From NCBI RefSeq assembly GCF_001485215.1, contig NZ_BBWW01000004.1:1-64000 (forward strand): a stretch of DNA of 64,000 nt, written 5' to 3'. Source of the DNA: Leptolyngbya sp. NIES-2104. GTDB lineage: Bacteria; Cyanobacteriota; Cyanobacteriia; Leptolyngbyales; Leptolyngbyaceae. Made by a program: the position numbers and the translations under genes. This document shows positions 35,662 to 46,549 of this stretch, piece after piece (positions within the stretch are counted from its first letter, which is position 1; the number at the start of each line of letters is the position of its first letter). The notes under the pieces are model-generated. The model was not told the origin of the DNA. It ran no database searches and saw only the letters and a list, made by a program, of their open reading frames with translations.

Positions 35662-36324
35662 TCAAGCAGTGCCTTCTGCAATCACACGAGATTGAAGAAG
35701 AGAAGATTCGGTAGAACCATCAGGCGAAGTTTCGGAAATAGAGGCGGTAGCCTCTTGGGGAACTGCAAGGAGTGTGGACGAGTGAATAAATCGGTAATAC
35801 GTGGCTTGAGAACATCCAAGAAGCTTGCAAATTTCGGTGATGCTGTGGTTTGGGTCAGCCGCGAGCTGTTTTCCCATTGCAATCTTTTGAGCGGTGAGGG
35901 CATGTCTACGCCCGCCTTTTCTGCCCCTGGCTCTCGCTGCTTTCAATCCTGCATGAGTCCGTTCTTGAATCAATCCTCGCTCAAACTCCGCGATCGCGCC
36001 AAAGATATTAAAGATCAAGCGCCCGCCACTGGTAGTAGTGTCGAGCGATTCGGATAGCGACTTGAAGCCTACACCTTGCTCATTGAGCAACGTGATCGTT
36101 TCGATCAAATGACTCAGACTCCGCCCTAGACGATCGAGCTTCCAGACCACCAAAACGTCGTCTTTGCGAACGAAATTCATTGCATCCGATAAACCAGGTC
36201 TATCGGATTTTGCACCACTAGCAATGTCAGTAAACCATCTTTCGCAGCCGACTTGCTTCAGTGCATCGAGTTGTAAATCTAAAGCTTGATCAGGTGTAGA
36301 GATTCTGGCATAGCCTACAAGCAT
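35662..36324 (-). CDS. Serine recombinase, resolvase/invertase family
   Basis: A 220-residue small serine recombinase. The catalytic Ser is in GYARIST near residue 9, and WKLDRLGRSLSHLI and FGAIAEFERGLIQERTHAGL are the family arginine and helix E motifs. A C-terminal Hin-like helix-turn-helix follows (SITEICKLLGCSQATYYRFI), then a 40-residue polar tail. AGGTG precedes the ATG. It may resolve plasmid multimers or belong to a transposon; no complete transposon ends were found. Confidence 0.92.
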   Translation of the reverse strand: MLVGYARISTPDQALDLQLDALKQVGCERWFTDIASGAKSDRPGLSDAMNFVRKDDVLVVWKLDRLGRSLSHLIETITLLNEQGVGFKSLSESLDTTTSGGRLIFNIFGAIAEFERGLIQERTHAGLKAARARGRKGGRRHALTAQKIAMGKQLAADPNHSITEICKLLGCSQATYYRFIHSSTLLAVPQEATASISETSPDGSTESSLLQSRVIAEGTA

Positions 36325-36556
36325 AATAGTTCACCTGTACAGGAGATGTTCTAATCATACTCAGAACTCGTCACTAGAAGCGGCATTTGAGAAGTTGATT
36401 TTGGAACGAGTTTTGAGAGCTGAAAATGCTCATGTTTTCGTCGGAGGGCAATCGCACTCTCAAGCTTCTCAGAATGGGAGGTTTAAGATAAATTTAATGG
36501 TAATAGAGAACTTATCAAGTTTAAGCACGCTTCAGTAACGAGCAATCGTCAATTTA

Positions 36557-37402
36557 GAGCGTGTCATCAATTATAGGATTCGATAAAGTGGAGAGCGTAG
36601 ACCCTGCAAAACAAGGTTGTGAACCGGGATGACAAGTCGACGCTATGCGCTGCGCGATGACCAGTGGGAACGGATCAAAGACCTGTTACCGGGACGAGAA
36701 GGAAGCGTGGGTGTGACGGCAAAGGACAATCGTTTATTTGTCGAAGCCGTGCTGTATCGCTATCGTGCAGGAATTCCGTGGCGTGACCTACCGGGACGGT
36801 TTGGCGATTTTCGGGTGGTGCATACCCGCTTCAGTCGGTGGTCAAAAACCGGAGTGTGGGAACGAGTGTTTCAGCACTTAGCCGAGGCTGCGGATAACGA
36901 AGATGCGATGATTGATGCAACGATAGTGCGCGCCCACCAACACAGTGCAGGCGCAAAAGGGGGGAGCCAGAAGCTGAAGCCATCGGTCGCAGCACAGGCG
37001 GATTGAGTACCAAGATTCATGCGACAACCGATGCGTTAGGCAATCCCTTGAGCTTTCATCTCACGCCCGGACAAGCCTCTGACTTGGATGGAGCCGACAA
37101 GCTGTTGCCGGATGTGGTTGCAGATACAGTGCTGGCTGACAAAGCCTATGATGCTGACGAACGAGTGATTCAGTCGCTCGAAGCGCAAGGCAAGACGGCG
37201 GTGATTCCTCCTCGACGTAACCGAAAGCATCCACGTCAGTATGATAAAGATCTGTACAAAGCACGGCATCTGATTGAGAACTTTTTCGCCAAGCTTAAGC
37301 AGTATCGTGCCATTGCCACCCGGTATGACAAACGAGCGGTCAACTTCTTAGGTGCAATCTATCTTGCAGCTTCGGTCATCTGGCTCAATTGATGACACGC
37401 CC
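36557..37402 (+). mobile_element. IS5-family insertion sequence (IS427-like), 846 bp
   Basis: The terminal inverted repeats are GAGCGTGTCATCAATT (left, from 36557) and the complement of GGGCGTGTCATCAATT (right, ending 37402), with one mismatch in 16. TA flanks both ends (36555-36556 and 37403-37404), consistent with a TA target duplication. The transposase is encoded in two overlapping frames. The element looks intact and sits just beyond the truncated end of the hybrid kinase gene. Confidence 0.9.
36629..37392 (+). CDS. IS5-family DDE transposase, two frames joined by probable -1 frameshift
   Basis: Frame A (36629-37006) holds the N-terminal helix-turn-helix and the first Asp (MIDATIVRAHQHS). 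The second frame, read back through GRSTGGLSTKIHA, holds LADKAYDAD and the final Glu in IENFFAKLKQYR, ending at 37392. The second frame is -1 relative to the first. The run AAAAGGGGGG at 36955-36964 is a typical slippery site just before the overlap. This programmed frameshift is usual in this IS group, so the gene is probably functional. Confidence 0.88.
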
Positions 37403-37439
37403 TAGCAATTCAAATTTTTCGACCAATTGAGCAATTGCA

Positions 37440-38783
37440 TCAATTATCCGCCTGATCTTCGACTAAGAGAATTTGAACTCCTTCAAGAGATGGTGGTTCT
37501 TTCGCACTCGAAGTAGCGTCAGGTAGAGGATCGACAATCTTTTCTGGGTGGCAACTTTCTAGGTATTGGTGGGTGATTGGAAGTTGCACAGTAAAGGTCG
37601 TTCCTTGATTACAACCGTCACTATGCGCGTGAATTTCACCATGATGCAATTCAACCAACTGCCGCGCGATCGCAAGTCCTAATCCCAATCCGCCGTGAGC
37701 ACGGGTCGAAGAACTATCAGCTTGCTGAAAGCGATCAAAAATGTGCGGCAAAAACTCTGGGTCAATGCCAATGCCCGTATCGCTAATTCGCAGTTTGATA
37801 TAGCCATTAGAATCAGACGAAACTTGCAGGTTAACTTGTCCGCCCGTCGGCGTAAACTTGATTGCATTCGTGAGTAGATTCAAAACAATCTGGCGCAATC
37901 GCGCTGAATCTGCCTCTATCGTTGAAATCGTAGGATCGAGTTGTACAGACAGATGAATTGTTTTGGCTTTAGCTTGGGGACAAATCGCGTCGATCGTTGC
38001 ATTAATGAATGCCTTGAGATCTACGGTGCGAATTTCTAGCTGAACTTTTCCGCGCATTAGTCCGGAGATGTCTAGAATATCTTCGATGAGTTGCGCTTGG
38101 GCTTGGGCATTTCTCGCGATCGTTCCTAACGCCCGTTGGGTCATATCAGCATCAAGTTGGCGATCGAGCAGTAGCCGCGACCAACCTAGAATCGAGTTAA
38201 GAGGTGTCCGTAGTTCGTGAGAAACGACCATAAGAAATTCGTCTTTCAGCCGATTTGCTTCTTCTGCTTGTTGGCGAGCGGCTTCGGCGCGGACAATTTC
38301 TGTATTTTTAGCGACCAGTTGAGCTGCCTGATGTTGAACTTCTAGATTCTTTTTAAACAAATCAATGAATACAGAGACTTTAGAAGTCAAAATGACCGGG
38401 TTAATCGGCTTGTATAAATAATCCACAGCACCCAGGGTATAACCTTGTGATTGTAGGTCATCGCCGTCCGCAAACGCCGTTAAAAAGATAATTGGGGTGT
38501 GTTGATATCGATCGCGCTGACGAATTAATCTTGCCGTTTCAAAACCATCAATTCCTGGCATTTGGACATCAAGCAAGATCACAGCCACCTCATGATGAAG
38601 TAAGTACTTCAAGGCGGCTGCACCTGATTGAACTTTGACGAGGTTCTGTCCTAAGCTCTGCAACACAGTCTCTAGGGCAAGCAGGTTTTCGGCGCGATCG
38701 TCCACGAGCAGGACGTTGACTTGCGGTTCGATTTTCATTGAGGAAGCAGGAAATAGCTGTACATTTTGCGGCTGATGATTCAT
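37440..38783 (-). pseudogene. Hybrid response regulator-histidine kinase, truncated in its second receiver
   Basis: A 447-residue protein. It has a receiver domain (LLVDDRAENLLA, then LLDVQMPGIDGFE and YLYKPINP), a coiled coil, HisKA with [12 protein letters not shown] and an ATPase domain with NLLTNAIKFT, DTGIGI and GLGLGLAI. It then enters a second receiver (GVQILLVEDQADN) and stops at once. The remaining 38 bases before the IS encode, in another frame, a piece resembling a receiver C-terminus (IDAIAQLVEKFELL). The second receiver therefore seems lost by deletion. The kinase core is intact, so it may still function. It begins 18 bases after the large kinase. Confidence 0.82.
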
Positions 38784-38801
38784 CCTTAGTTAGAAATTGA
38801 C

Positions 38802-41800
38802 CTATCGGTGAAGCCAAACTCGAAGCGTAGACATCAGTTGATTAGTTTCCACCGGCTTTGTGATGTAATCTGAGGCTCCAGCTTCCATACATTTTTCGCG
38901 ATCGCCCCGCATTGCTTTTGCGGTTAGCGCAATGATCGGTAACCTTGAAAACTGACTGAGTTGCCGGATTGCCCGTGTCGTTTCGTAGCCATCCATTTCG
39001 GGCATCATGACATCCATTAGCACTAAGTCAATGTCTGGATGGTTTTGTAGCATTGTGATGCCTTCTCGACCATTTTCCCCATAGAGAATGTTCACTTGAT
39101 AGCGTTCTAATACACTGGTGAGGGCGAAAATGTTTCGCATATCGTCATCGACGATCAGAATTTTCTTACCTGCCAGCGTTAAATCTTGTTGCTGCGATCG
39201 CTCTAGCATTTCTCGCTGCAACTCTGGTAAATTTGCTTGCACCCGATGCAGGAACAAAGCGGTTTCATCAAGTAAGCGTTCAGGCGATCGCACATCTTTG
39301 AGGATGATCGTGTCTGAGATGCGGCGAAGTTCCCGTTCTTCTTGAGCACTTAGCTCTTTTCCAGTGTAAATAATAATCGGTAAGTGTTTTAGCTTAGGGT
39401 CTTGCTTCACTTGCTCAATAAAGGCAAATCCGTTTATATCAGGCAATCCTAGATCGAGTACTAGACAATCGAAGTGTCCCGATTTAAGCGCCTCTAAGGC
39501 TTCTGTCCCTGTACCAACAGCGGTACTAGCGACATCAGTGTTCCCGATCAGCTCAACAATACTTTGGCGTTGAACGTCGTCATCCTCTACAATCAGCAGA
39601 TTCTTAACTGAGCGATCGACAAACGCTTTAATGCTGGATAAGGCGTTGAGCAGTACCTCGCTGTTGATCGGCTTTTGCAGGTACGCGATCGCGCCTTGAC
39701 TTAAACTGCGTTGCAGTCCTTCCTCGACGGACATCACGTGAACCGGAATATGTCGGATATCAGGGTTATGCTTCAATCGATCTAATACCATCCACCCATC
39801 GAGAATCGGAAGGCGAATGTCGAGCATAATTGCCGTTGGTTTGAACTGTTGCGCCATTTCCAGACCGACATTGCCACGAGTTGCCACAAGCCCTTTGAAG
39901 CCTTGTTGCCTTGCCATATCCAGCAAGATTCGAGCAAAGTTCAAGTCATCTTCGATAATGAGCAGGGTGAAATCGTCTGACTGAATGGTTTCTCGATCAT
40001 CTTCGATCGCCTGATCAAACATCAATACTGGCTCCGATAGCTCAGTTGTGAGAGCCAGTGGTTGAGATGCGGGTTTAACCAGAACCCTTGATAGTGAGGA
40101 AGATGCTGCTGTCGTCGATTCAGATATCAGTGAATGCCAACGTCCACCATCATTTTGAGGGAGATAGAGCGTGAATGTGCTGCCTCGACCGGGTTCGCTC
40201 ACAAGCCGAATCTCGCCTCCTAACAAACGAGCAATTTCTCGACTAATCGACAAGCCTAAGCCTGTTCCTCCATACTTGCGAGAAGTGGTGCCATCTGCCT
40301 GCTGAAAAGCTTCAAAAATGACTTGTTGCTTGTCTGGCGCGATGCCAATTCCTGTATCAGAAACGGCAAAAGCGATCACTCGATCAGCCTGATTTAGCTT
40401 GTCTTGATCAGAACTCCAGCCCTCGATCGCTAAGCGAACATTGAGGCTAACTTGACCTTGCTCAGTGAACTTAAAGGCATTGGAGAGTAGGTTCTTTAAC
40501 ACTTGCTGCAACCGTTTGGAGTCAGTGTACAAACTGCGTGGCAACTGCGGATCGAAACTGATCTGAAAATCGAGGTTGCGGTCTTGGGCAACTTGACGAA
40601 ATGTGCGATCGAGATGATTACGAAGGTCAGTGAATGACATTGGCTCTGGATCGATCGACATCGTACCCGACTCGATTTTTGCCAGATCCAGAATGTCGTT
40701 AATCAGTTCGAGCAGGTCGTTTCCAGCGGAATGGATCGTTCGTGCATATTCCACCTGCTTTTCAGTCAGGTTGTGATCGCTGTTGTCAGCAAAGAGCCGC
40801 GCCAAAATGAGCAAACTATTCAGTGGGGTTCTCAACTCATGAGACATATTGGCGAGAAACTCAGATTTGTATTTAGAACTTAGAGCAAGCTGTTCGGCTT
40901 TTTCTTCTAGCGATCGTCGAGCTTGTTCAATTTCTTGATTTTTGCGTTCAACTTCTTGGTTTTGAACTGCTAACAATTCTGCTTTCTCTTGCAGTTCCTC
41001 ATTGGTTTGCTGAAGTTGTTCTTGCTGATTCTTGAGTAAGTCTTCAGAGGCTTTCAGAGATTGAGCTTGCTGTTCTAGTCGTTGATTTGTTCCGGTGAGT
41101 TCTTTCTGTTGGCTTTGCAGTTCTTCTGCTAGAGATTGGGACTGTTTGAGCAACTCCTCGGTTCGCATACTTGCTGCGATCGTATTGAGAACGATAGCAA
41201 TGCTCTCGGTCAACTGATCAAAAAAGGTCAAATGAATATCGCTAAATCGCGAGAACGAGGCAAGTTCGATCACAGCCGTCACTTGTCCTTCAAACAATAC
41301 CGGAAGGGCGACGGCATTCAAGGGACTCGCTTCACCCAATCCAGAACTGATTTTGATATAGTCAGCCGGAACTTCAGTGAGCAAAATACGCTCTTTCTCT
41401 AGGGCACACTGTCCGATTAGTCCTTCGCCTAGCTGGAAGCGGTTGCCTAAGTGTTTGCGCTCTCGATAAGCATAAGTGCTAAGTAGCTTGAGAAAGCCCG
41501 AATGATGATCGCTGCTTTCCATTAGGTAAAAGACACCATGCTGCGCTGAAACGAGCGGAGCCAATTCCGACAAAATGAGCTTGGAAACCGCTTCGAGATC
41601 GCGCTGACCTTGCAGCATTCGCGTGAACTTCGCCAAGTTAGTTTTGAGCCAGTCTTGCTCAGTATTTTTCTGAGTAGTTTCGCGCAGATTGGCGATCATT
41701 TGGTTGATGTTATCTTTTAACGCAGCAACTTCCCCCTGCGCTTCGACCGCAACCGATCGCGTTAAATCTCCCTTGGTGACCGCCGTTGCCACCTCAGCGA

Positions 41801-44627
41801 TCGCTCTTACTTGAGTCGTCAGATTCGCTGCGAGTTCGTTGACGTTATCGGTCAAGTCGCGCCAGGTTCCTGATGCTCCCGGAACTTTTGCCTGCCCCCC
41901 CAGCTTTCCTTCGATGCCCACTTCTCGTGCCACAGTTGTTACTTGGTCTGCAAACGTCGCGAGCGTATCGGTCATCTCGTTAATAGTGTCAGCTAATGTT
42001 TCGATTTCGCCTTTGGCATCGAGCATTAACTTCCGTTTCAAGTCACCATTCGCCACGGCTGTTACTACTTTGGCAATGCCTCGGACTTGAGCAGTGAGAT
42101 TGCTCGCCATTGAGTTCACATTGTCGGTCAAATCCTTCCAGGTTCCCGCTACGCCAATGACTTGAGCTTGACCCCCTAACTTTCCTTCGGTTCCGACTTC
42201 CCGCGCTACCCGCGTCACTTCCGAAGCAAAAGAACTCAACTGATCGACCATTGTGTTGATCGTGTTTTTGAGATCGAGAATTTCACCTTTCACGTCCACT
42301 GTGATTTTTCTAGACAGGTTGCCATTCGCGATCGCCGTTGCGACTTCTGCAATGTTCCGTACTTGGGCAGTCAAGTTACCTGCCATCGAATTCACGTTAT
42401 CGGTCAAGTCCTTCCAAGTGCCACCAACGCCGCGAACATACGCTTGCACCCCTAATTTTCCTTCGGTTCCGACTTCCCGTGCCACCCGCGTCACTTCCGA
42501 AGCAAATGAGTTAAGCTGATCCACCATCGTATTGATCGTGTTCTTGAGTTCAAGAATCTCACCTTTCACATCCACGGTAATTTTCTTGGAAAGATCACCA
42601 TTTGCCACCGCCGTGGTTACTTCAGCAATGTTTCTCACTTGTGCAGTTAAACTGCCTGCCATGAAGTTCACACTATCGGTTAAATCCTTCCAGGTTCCCG
42701 CCACGCCAGGAACTTGCGCTTGTACACCAAGCTTTCCTTCAGAACCCACTTCCCGCGCCACCCGCGTCACTTCCGAAGCAAATGAATTGAGTTGATCCAC
42801 CATCGTATTAACAGTGTTTTTCAACTCTAGAATTTCACCTTTCACATCGACGGTGATTTTTTTAGAGAGATCCCCATTTGCCACCGCTGTTGTCACTGCT
42901 GCAATATTTCGCACCTGTGCTGTTAAACTGCCTGCCATAAAGTTTACGCTGTCGGTCAGATCCTTCCAGGTTCCTGCTACGCCCCGCACATCTGCCTGTA
43001 CACCGAGCTTTCCTTCAGACCCCACTTCCCGCGCTACCCGCGTCACTTCCGAGGCAAAAGAACTGAGTTGATCCACCATCGTATTGATCGTGTTTTTCAA
43101 CTCTAAAATTTCGCCTTTCACATCGACGGTAATTTTCTTGGACAAATCACCATTTGCTACCGCTGTTGTGACCTCAGCAATACTTCGCACCTGTGCCGTC
43201 AGGTTGCCCGCCATGAAATTCACGCTGTCGGTCAGATCCTTCCAGGTTCCCGCGACACCTTGAACCTGCGCTTGCACACCCAGTTTTCCTTCGGTTCCCA
43301 CTTCTCGCGCCACTCGCGTGACTTCTGAAACAAAGGAATTGAGTTGATCCACCATGATATTAATGGTGTTCTTGAGTTCAAGAATCTCACCTTTGACATC
43401 CACAGTGATTTTCTTAGACAAATCACCATTTGCTACCGCTGTAGTGACTTCCGCAATGTTCCGCACCTGCGCCGTTAAACTGCCTGCCATAAAGTTCACG
43501 CTGTCGGTAAGGTCTTTCCAGGTTCCCGCTACGCCTTTAACTTGTGCTTGACCGCCGAGTTTCCCTTCTGCGCCCACTTCTCGCGCTACCCGCGTCACCT
43601 CTGAAGCAAACGAGTTGAGTTGATCCACCATCGTGTTGACGGTGTTCTTAAGCTCAAGAATTTCACCTTTCACATCCACAGTGATTTTCTTGGACAAATC
43701 ACCATTTGCTACCGCTGTAGTGACTTCCGCAATGTTCCGCACTTGGGCAGTGAGGTTGCCTGCCATCGAGTTCACACTGTCGGTCAAATCTTTCCAGGTT
43801 CCCGCCACGCCGCGCACATCAGCTTGCACCCCTAGTTTTCCTTCAGTTCCCACTTCTCGCGCCACCCGCGTCACTTCCGAGGCAAACGAATTAAGCTGAT
43901 CCACCATCGTATTGATCGTATTTTTCAACTCCAAAATTTCGCCTTTCACATCGACGGTGATTTTTTTCGACAAGTCTCCATTCGCCACCGCTGTCGTCAC
44001 TTCCGCGATGTTCCGCACCTGAGCGGTGAGGTTGCCCGCCATCGAGTTCACACTGTCGGTTAAATCTTTCCAGGTTCCCGCCACGCCAGGGACATCTGCC
44101 TGTACCCCCAACATCCCTTCGGTTCCCACTTCTCGCGCCACTCGCGTCACCTCTGAAGCGAACGAGTTGAGTTGATCCACCATTGTGTTAACAATTTGAG
44201 CCGTTTGCAGGAACTCGCCTTGCAGCGGTTTGCCCTCAATTTCGGTCGCGATCGTTTGCGTCAAATTTCCCGTTGCTACTGCCCGAATCACCCGCGTTGT
44301 TTCGGTCATTGGCTGCACCAAGTCGGTGATCAACGTATTCACAGACCCGATCGATGCTTTCCAAGCACCTCGCGCATTGTCGATCGAAGCTCGTTCGCTA
44401 ATCTTGCCTTCTTTACCAACGACCGTGCTGATGTGTTCTAGCTCGGTTGCCATTTGCTCATTCATCTCAATAATGTCGTTGAGCGTATCCGCAATTTTGC
44501 CTGCGATTCCAGTTTGCTCGATCGGCATTCTGGCTGAGAAATTACCTTTTTTAACTTCAACCAGGGTTTTGAGAAGCTGCTGGAGGTCAAGGGTATCCGA
44601 GTCAACGGTGCGAGGTACAGTAGTCAT
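38802..44627 (-). CDS. Giant cytoplasmic hybrid histidine kinase with HAMP array and three receivers
   Basis: A 1941-residue kinase without obvious membrane segments. Residues about 10-950 are roughly ten HAMP-type units of 92 residues, most containing [20 protein letters not shown] and [14 protein letters not shown] domain, a long coiled coil, HisKA ([12 protein letters not shown]) and an ATPase domain ([19 protein letters not shown]) follow. Three receivers end it, with phosphorylated Asp in [25 protein letters not shown] and [13 protein letters not shown]. Tandem HAMP kinases resemble fungal group III (Nik1/Os-1) osmosensors. The signal is unknown; it likely shares an operon with the truncated kinase. 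Confidence 0.95.
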   Translation of the reverse strand: MTTVPRTVDSDTLDLQQLLKTLVEVKKGNFSARMPIEQTGIAGKIADTLNDIIEMNEQMATELEHISTVVGKEGKISERASIDNARGAWKASIGSVNTLITDLVQPMTETTRVIRAVATGNLTQTIATEIEGKPLQGEFLQTAQIVNTMVDQLNSFASEVTRVAREVGTEGMLGVQADVPGVAGTWKDLTDSVNSMAGNLTAQVRNIAEVTTAVANGDLSKKITVDVKGEILELKNTINTMVDQLNSFASEVTRVAREVGTEGKLGVQADVRGVAGTWKDLTDSVNSMAGNLTAQVRNIAEVTTAVANGDLSKKITVDVKGEILELKNTVNTMVDQLNSFASEVTRVAREVGAEGKLGGQAQVKGVAGTWKDLTDSVNFMAGSLTAQVRNIAEVTTAVANGDLSKKITVDVKGEILELKNTINIMVDQLNSFVSEVTRVAREVGTEGKLGVQAQVQGVAGTWKDLTDSVNFMAGNLTAQVRSIAEVTTAVANGDLSKKITVDVKGEILELKNTINTMVDQLSSFASEVTRVAREVGSEGKLGVQADVRGVAGTWKDLTDSVNFMAGSLTAQVRNIAAVTTAVANGDLSKKITVDVKGEILELKNTVNTMVDQLNSFASEVTRVAREVGSEGKLGVQAQVPGVAGTWKDLTDSVNFMAGSLTAQVRNIAEVTTAVANGDLSKKITVDVKGEILELKNTINTMVDQLNSFASEVTRVAREVGTEGKLGVQAYVRGVGGTWKDLTDNVNSMAGNLTAQVRNIAEVATAIANGNLSRKITVDVKGEILDLKNTINTMVDQLSSFASEVTRVAREVGTEGKLGGQAQVIGVAGTWKDLTDNVNSMASNLTAQVRGIAKVVTAVANGDLKRKLMLDAKGEIETLADTINEMTDTLATFADQVTTVAREVGIEGKLGGQAKVPGASGTWRDLTDNVNELAANLTTQVRAIAEVATAVTKGDLTRSVAVEAQGEVAALKDNINQMIANLRETTQKNTEQDWLKTNLAKFTRMLQGQRDLEAVSKLILSELAPLVSAQHGVFYLMESSDHHSGFLKLLSTYAYRERKHLGNRFQLGEGLIGQCALEKERILLTEVPADYIKISSGLGEASPLNAVALPVLFEGQVTAVIELASFSRFSDIHLTFFDQLTESIAIVLNTIAASMRTEELLKQSQSLAEELQSQQKELTGTNQRLEQQAQSLKASEDLLKNQQEQLQQTNEELQEKAELLAVQNQEVERKNQEIEQARRSLEEKAEQLALSSKYKSEFLANMSHELRTPLNSLLILARLFADNSDHNLTEKQVEYARTIHSAGNDLLELINDILDLAKIESGTMSIDPEPMSFTDLRNHLDRTFRQVAQDRNLDFQISFDPQLPRSLYTDSKRLQQVLKNLLSNAFKFTEQGQVSLNVRLAIEGWSSDQDKLNQADRVIAFAVSDTGIGIAPDKQQVIFEAFQQADGTTSRKYGGTGLGLSISREIARLLGGEIRLVSEPGRGSTFTLYLPQNDGGRWHSLISESTTAASSSLSRVLVKPASQPLALTTELSEPVLMFDQAIEDDRETIQSDDFTLLIIEDDLNFARILLDMARQQGFKGLVATRGNVGLEMAQQFKPTAIMLDIRLPILDGWMVLDRLKHNPDIRHIPVHVMSVEEGLQRSLSQGAIAYLQKPINSEVLLNALSSIKAFVDRSVKNLLIVEDDDVQRQSIVELIGNTDVASTAVGTGTEALEALKSGHFDCLVLDLGLPDINGFAFIEQVKQDPKLKHLPIIIYTGKELSAQEERELRRISDTIILKDVRSPERLLDETALFLHRVQANLPELQREMLERSQQQDLTLAGKKILIVDDDMRNIFALTSVLERYQVNILYGENGREGITMLQNHPDIDLVLMDVMMPEMDGYETTRAIRQLSQFSRLPIIALTAKAMRGDREKCMEAGASDYITKPVETNQLMSTLRVWLHR
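42200..44190. repeat. 276-bp tandem coding repeats of the HAMP array
   Basis: The GATCCACCAT-type segment recurs at 276-base steps near 44174, 43898, 43622, 43346, 43070, 42794 and 42518, with a variant near 42242 (92 codons per unit). Units are highly similar in DNA, so recent expansion or gene conversion is likely, and short-read assembly may miscount them. Confidence 0.85.
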
Positions 44628-44960
44628 AACGAGTTGAGCGAGTGCTTTGGGTCAATAGAATCAGATGTCTTTGGTTTGATTCATGACCAAAGGCTTATTC
44701 CAGGAATATTATCCCTCTACCGTACATATAGCTCGCTTCTATCAATGGGAGTAATCTGATTTCTGTTCCACCTTAAGATAGAGGGCATTCATCTAAAATT
44801 AGGTATTCTTTGTGTGGAATTGCAGAAGTAGTAACGGTTCGATATGATGCTAATTTTTATAGTGAATAAAAATTAATAGTGCTACGTGGATGAAAACAGT
44901 GTACTGAACGCAGTATTCATGCTTCGGCAGTATCAATTCAATTGATAGAGGAATTGCTTC
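44628..44960. other. Intergenic region, no gene recognised
   Basis: This AT-rich gap of 333 bases lies upstream of the divergent giant kinase gene and a small gene. It must hold their promoters, but no clear promoter, repeat or RNA structure could be assigned by eye. Confidence 0.5.
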
Positions 44961-45281
44961 TTGCAAGATCAGCCGCTTAACGAAACACTCAGCGCTAAGA
45001 ATTTCAGTCACTTGATTGAGGCTGTGGTCAAAGCGATTTTGAAAGTCGGTCAAACGCACGACCTAGAGCAAGCGTTCGTAGTCCGGGACGAATTACGCCG
45101 TCTTCCAGATGCGTTGCTGACTGAAGTTCTAAATCAAGTGATGTTGCACCTCGTCTCGATCGATCCTTTATTATGTCGCTGGTTTATTATTGATGTCTTT
45201 CTACGAGATGCATCGCCGGAGGGCAGAGCAGACGTTGCAGAACGGATTAATCTACTGATAGCGGGTCTGCGATCGCTCTAG
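44961..45281 (+). CDS. Small hypothetical helical protein
   Basis: A 106-residue protein of unknown function, predicted mostly helical (HLIEAVVKAILKVGQTHD, LTEVLNQVMLHLVSID). TTG 44961 is the start because GAGGA lies 8 bases before it. The gene is isolated and is followed by a strong hairpin at 45380-45424, supporting it as a transcription unit. It is divergent from the giant kinase, so joint regulation is possible. Confidence 0.55.
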   Translation: MQDQPLNETLSAKNFSHLIEAVVKAILKVGQTHDLEQAFVVRDELRRLPDALLTEVLNQVMLHLVSIDPLLCRWFIIDVFLRDASPEGRADVAERINLLIAGLRSL

Positions 45282-45379
45282 CTAAGTATGGTTAGCTAGA
45301 GCCACAGTTCAGTAAGATCAATGACCAGTAGCTCTCTGATTAGAATTGCCGACTGATATGCGACTTCGCTGTCATCATT

Positions 45380-45424
45380 AAAACTAAACAACTATGCACT
45401 GAAAGTGCATAGTTGTTTAGTTTT
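45380..45424. terminator. Bidirectional hairpin, 21-bp perfect stem
   Basis: 45380-45400 and 45404-45424 are exact reverse complements around a GAA loop. One arm begins AAAACTAAAC and the other ends GTTTAGTTTT, giving T-runs in both directions. It probably terminates the small gene at 44961 and transcripts from the other side. The stem is unusually long for an ordinary terminator. Confidence 0.7.
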
Positions 45425-45571
45425 GACCTTCTACTGTTTCTTTGTTCTCTCAAAAACGGTCGATAAAGATTCTCAAAACGCAGCGTTCTTTAGCGACTGG
45501 AAGCTTCGTGTAGCAACGCCTCTAGCTTTCTAGTGACTAAATGCAAGATGAGTTGTGAGAAGCTCAGTTTT

Positions 45572-46192
45572 TCAAAGCTCCAACTCATAGATTTGAGCGA
45601 TCTCATCCGATTGAATTCCCAAATACGCCAACGTCTGACGCTGAGTGGCGTGTCCGAACGCTTCCATCAGCAAAGGAATTGCAGTGCCTCGCTCCGTTCG
45701 CTGCCAGTAGCCCCAAGTCTTCCGCAGCGTATGACTCCCATAGTTCCCCTTCAGTCCCACATCTTGGCACCAAGTTTTGACCATCGTACTCACAGTCGTC
45801 ACCGTTAAACACCCCCGCTGCCCCGTGAAGAGATTGTCTTCGTCCTGAAGCTGACTGTTCCCCAGCCAATGCTGAATCGCCGAGATCGCAGTGCCATTGA
45901 GCGTCACAGGACGATACTTGTGCGTTTTGCTCTGCTTCAGTTCTAAAACATCGCCGACATTAAGCGATCGCACCTGCCGCACCTTGATCGATAAGAGTTC
46001 GTTTGCCCGATACGCCGTGTTGATTCCCAACGTGAACAAACACAAATCACGCGGATGGTCTGCCAGCACCTTCTTGATTCGTTGGATCGCTTTTTTGTCT
46101 CGAATCGGTTCCACCTTGATCGTTGATCCTGGTGCGGGATGGTTGGGATTCTGCCCTTTCTGAAACGGCATACGGCTCTTTTCTCGACTCAC
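45572..46192 (-). CDS. Tyrosine recombinase/integrase (short)
   Basis: A 206-residue integrase consisting mostly of the catalytic domain. Visible catalytic residues are Arg in INTAYRANELL, Lys in QSKTHKYRPV, the SHTLRK His-Arg pair, His in FGHATQRQTL and Tyr in AYLGI. It lacks most of the usual N-terminal core-binding domain. The start is GTG 46192 or ATG 46171. CTCACTAACTT repeats lie at and upstream of its start. Short recombinases of this kind are common on cyanobacterial plasmids. Confidence 0.87.
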   Translation of the reverse strand: MSREKSRMPFQKGQNPNHPAPGSTIKVEPIRDKKAIQRIKKVLADHPRDLCLFTLGINTAYRANELLSIKVRQVRSLNVGDVLELKQSKTHKYRPVTLNGTAISAIQHWLGNSQLQDEDNLFTGQRGCLTVTTVSTMVKTWCQDVGLKGNYGSHTLRKTWGYWQRTERGTAIPLLMEAFGHATQRQTLAYLGIQSDEIAQIYELEL

Positions 46193-46336
46193 TAACTTTT
46201 AGCCATTTTATCTGTAAACTTAGCGAAGTTGAAAACCTTTGATTTTAGCCCTGTCTAACAGAATCATGCTGAAAGTCAAGACAGAAGCGAGGTTTAGCCT
46301 CTTTCTTATCTCACTAACTTCGAATAAATAGTTAGT
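46188..46336. repeat. CTCACTAACTT direct and inverted repeats by the recombinase gene
   Basis: CTCACTAACTT lies at 46188-46198 and 46310-46320, 122 bases apart. ACTAACT (46313-46319) and AGTTAGT (46330-46336) form an inverted pair with a 10-base spacer, a size compatible with a tyrosine recombinase core site or an operator. The rest of the 46193-46549 gap contains no gene that can be supported. Confidence 0.45.
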
Positions 46337-46549
46337 CAGTTGGATGAGACGTAGGGTTGAGGCGAACATCTGACTCCTGATTAAAGTCGTGCCAGTGATT
46401 CTGTTGATTAAAGTTGCGATCGACAGAGTTCAATCGATGAATTTTCTTGCACTGCTCATTGGTTTTCAAGGTGGCGAGCAGTGCCATCTCAAATTGTCTT
46501 CAGCCAAGTCGAATGGAGGAGTGTCAGGCAGTGAAGCCTTCCGAGATGG

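Noticed and set aside
35104-37402. Composite transposon spanning the DUF6788, resolvase and IS genes
   Set aside because: Only the IS has matched ends. No second IS or outer inverted repeats were found, so a larger transposon is not supported.
41839-43899. Series of 80-90-codon frames opposite the HAMP array
   Set aside because: They repeat every 276 bases with the array, so they are shadows of the repeated coding sequence.
44850-45059. 69-codon minus-strand frame
   Set aside because: It overlaps the better supported plus-strand gene at 44961, which has a ribosome site and a downstream terminator.
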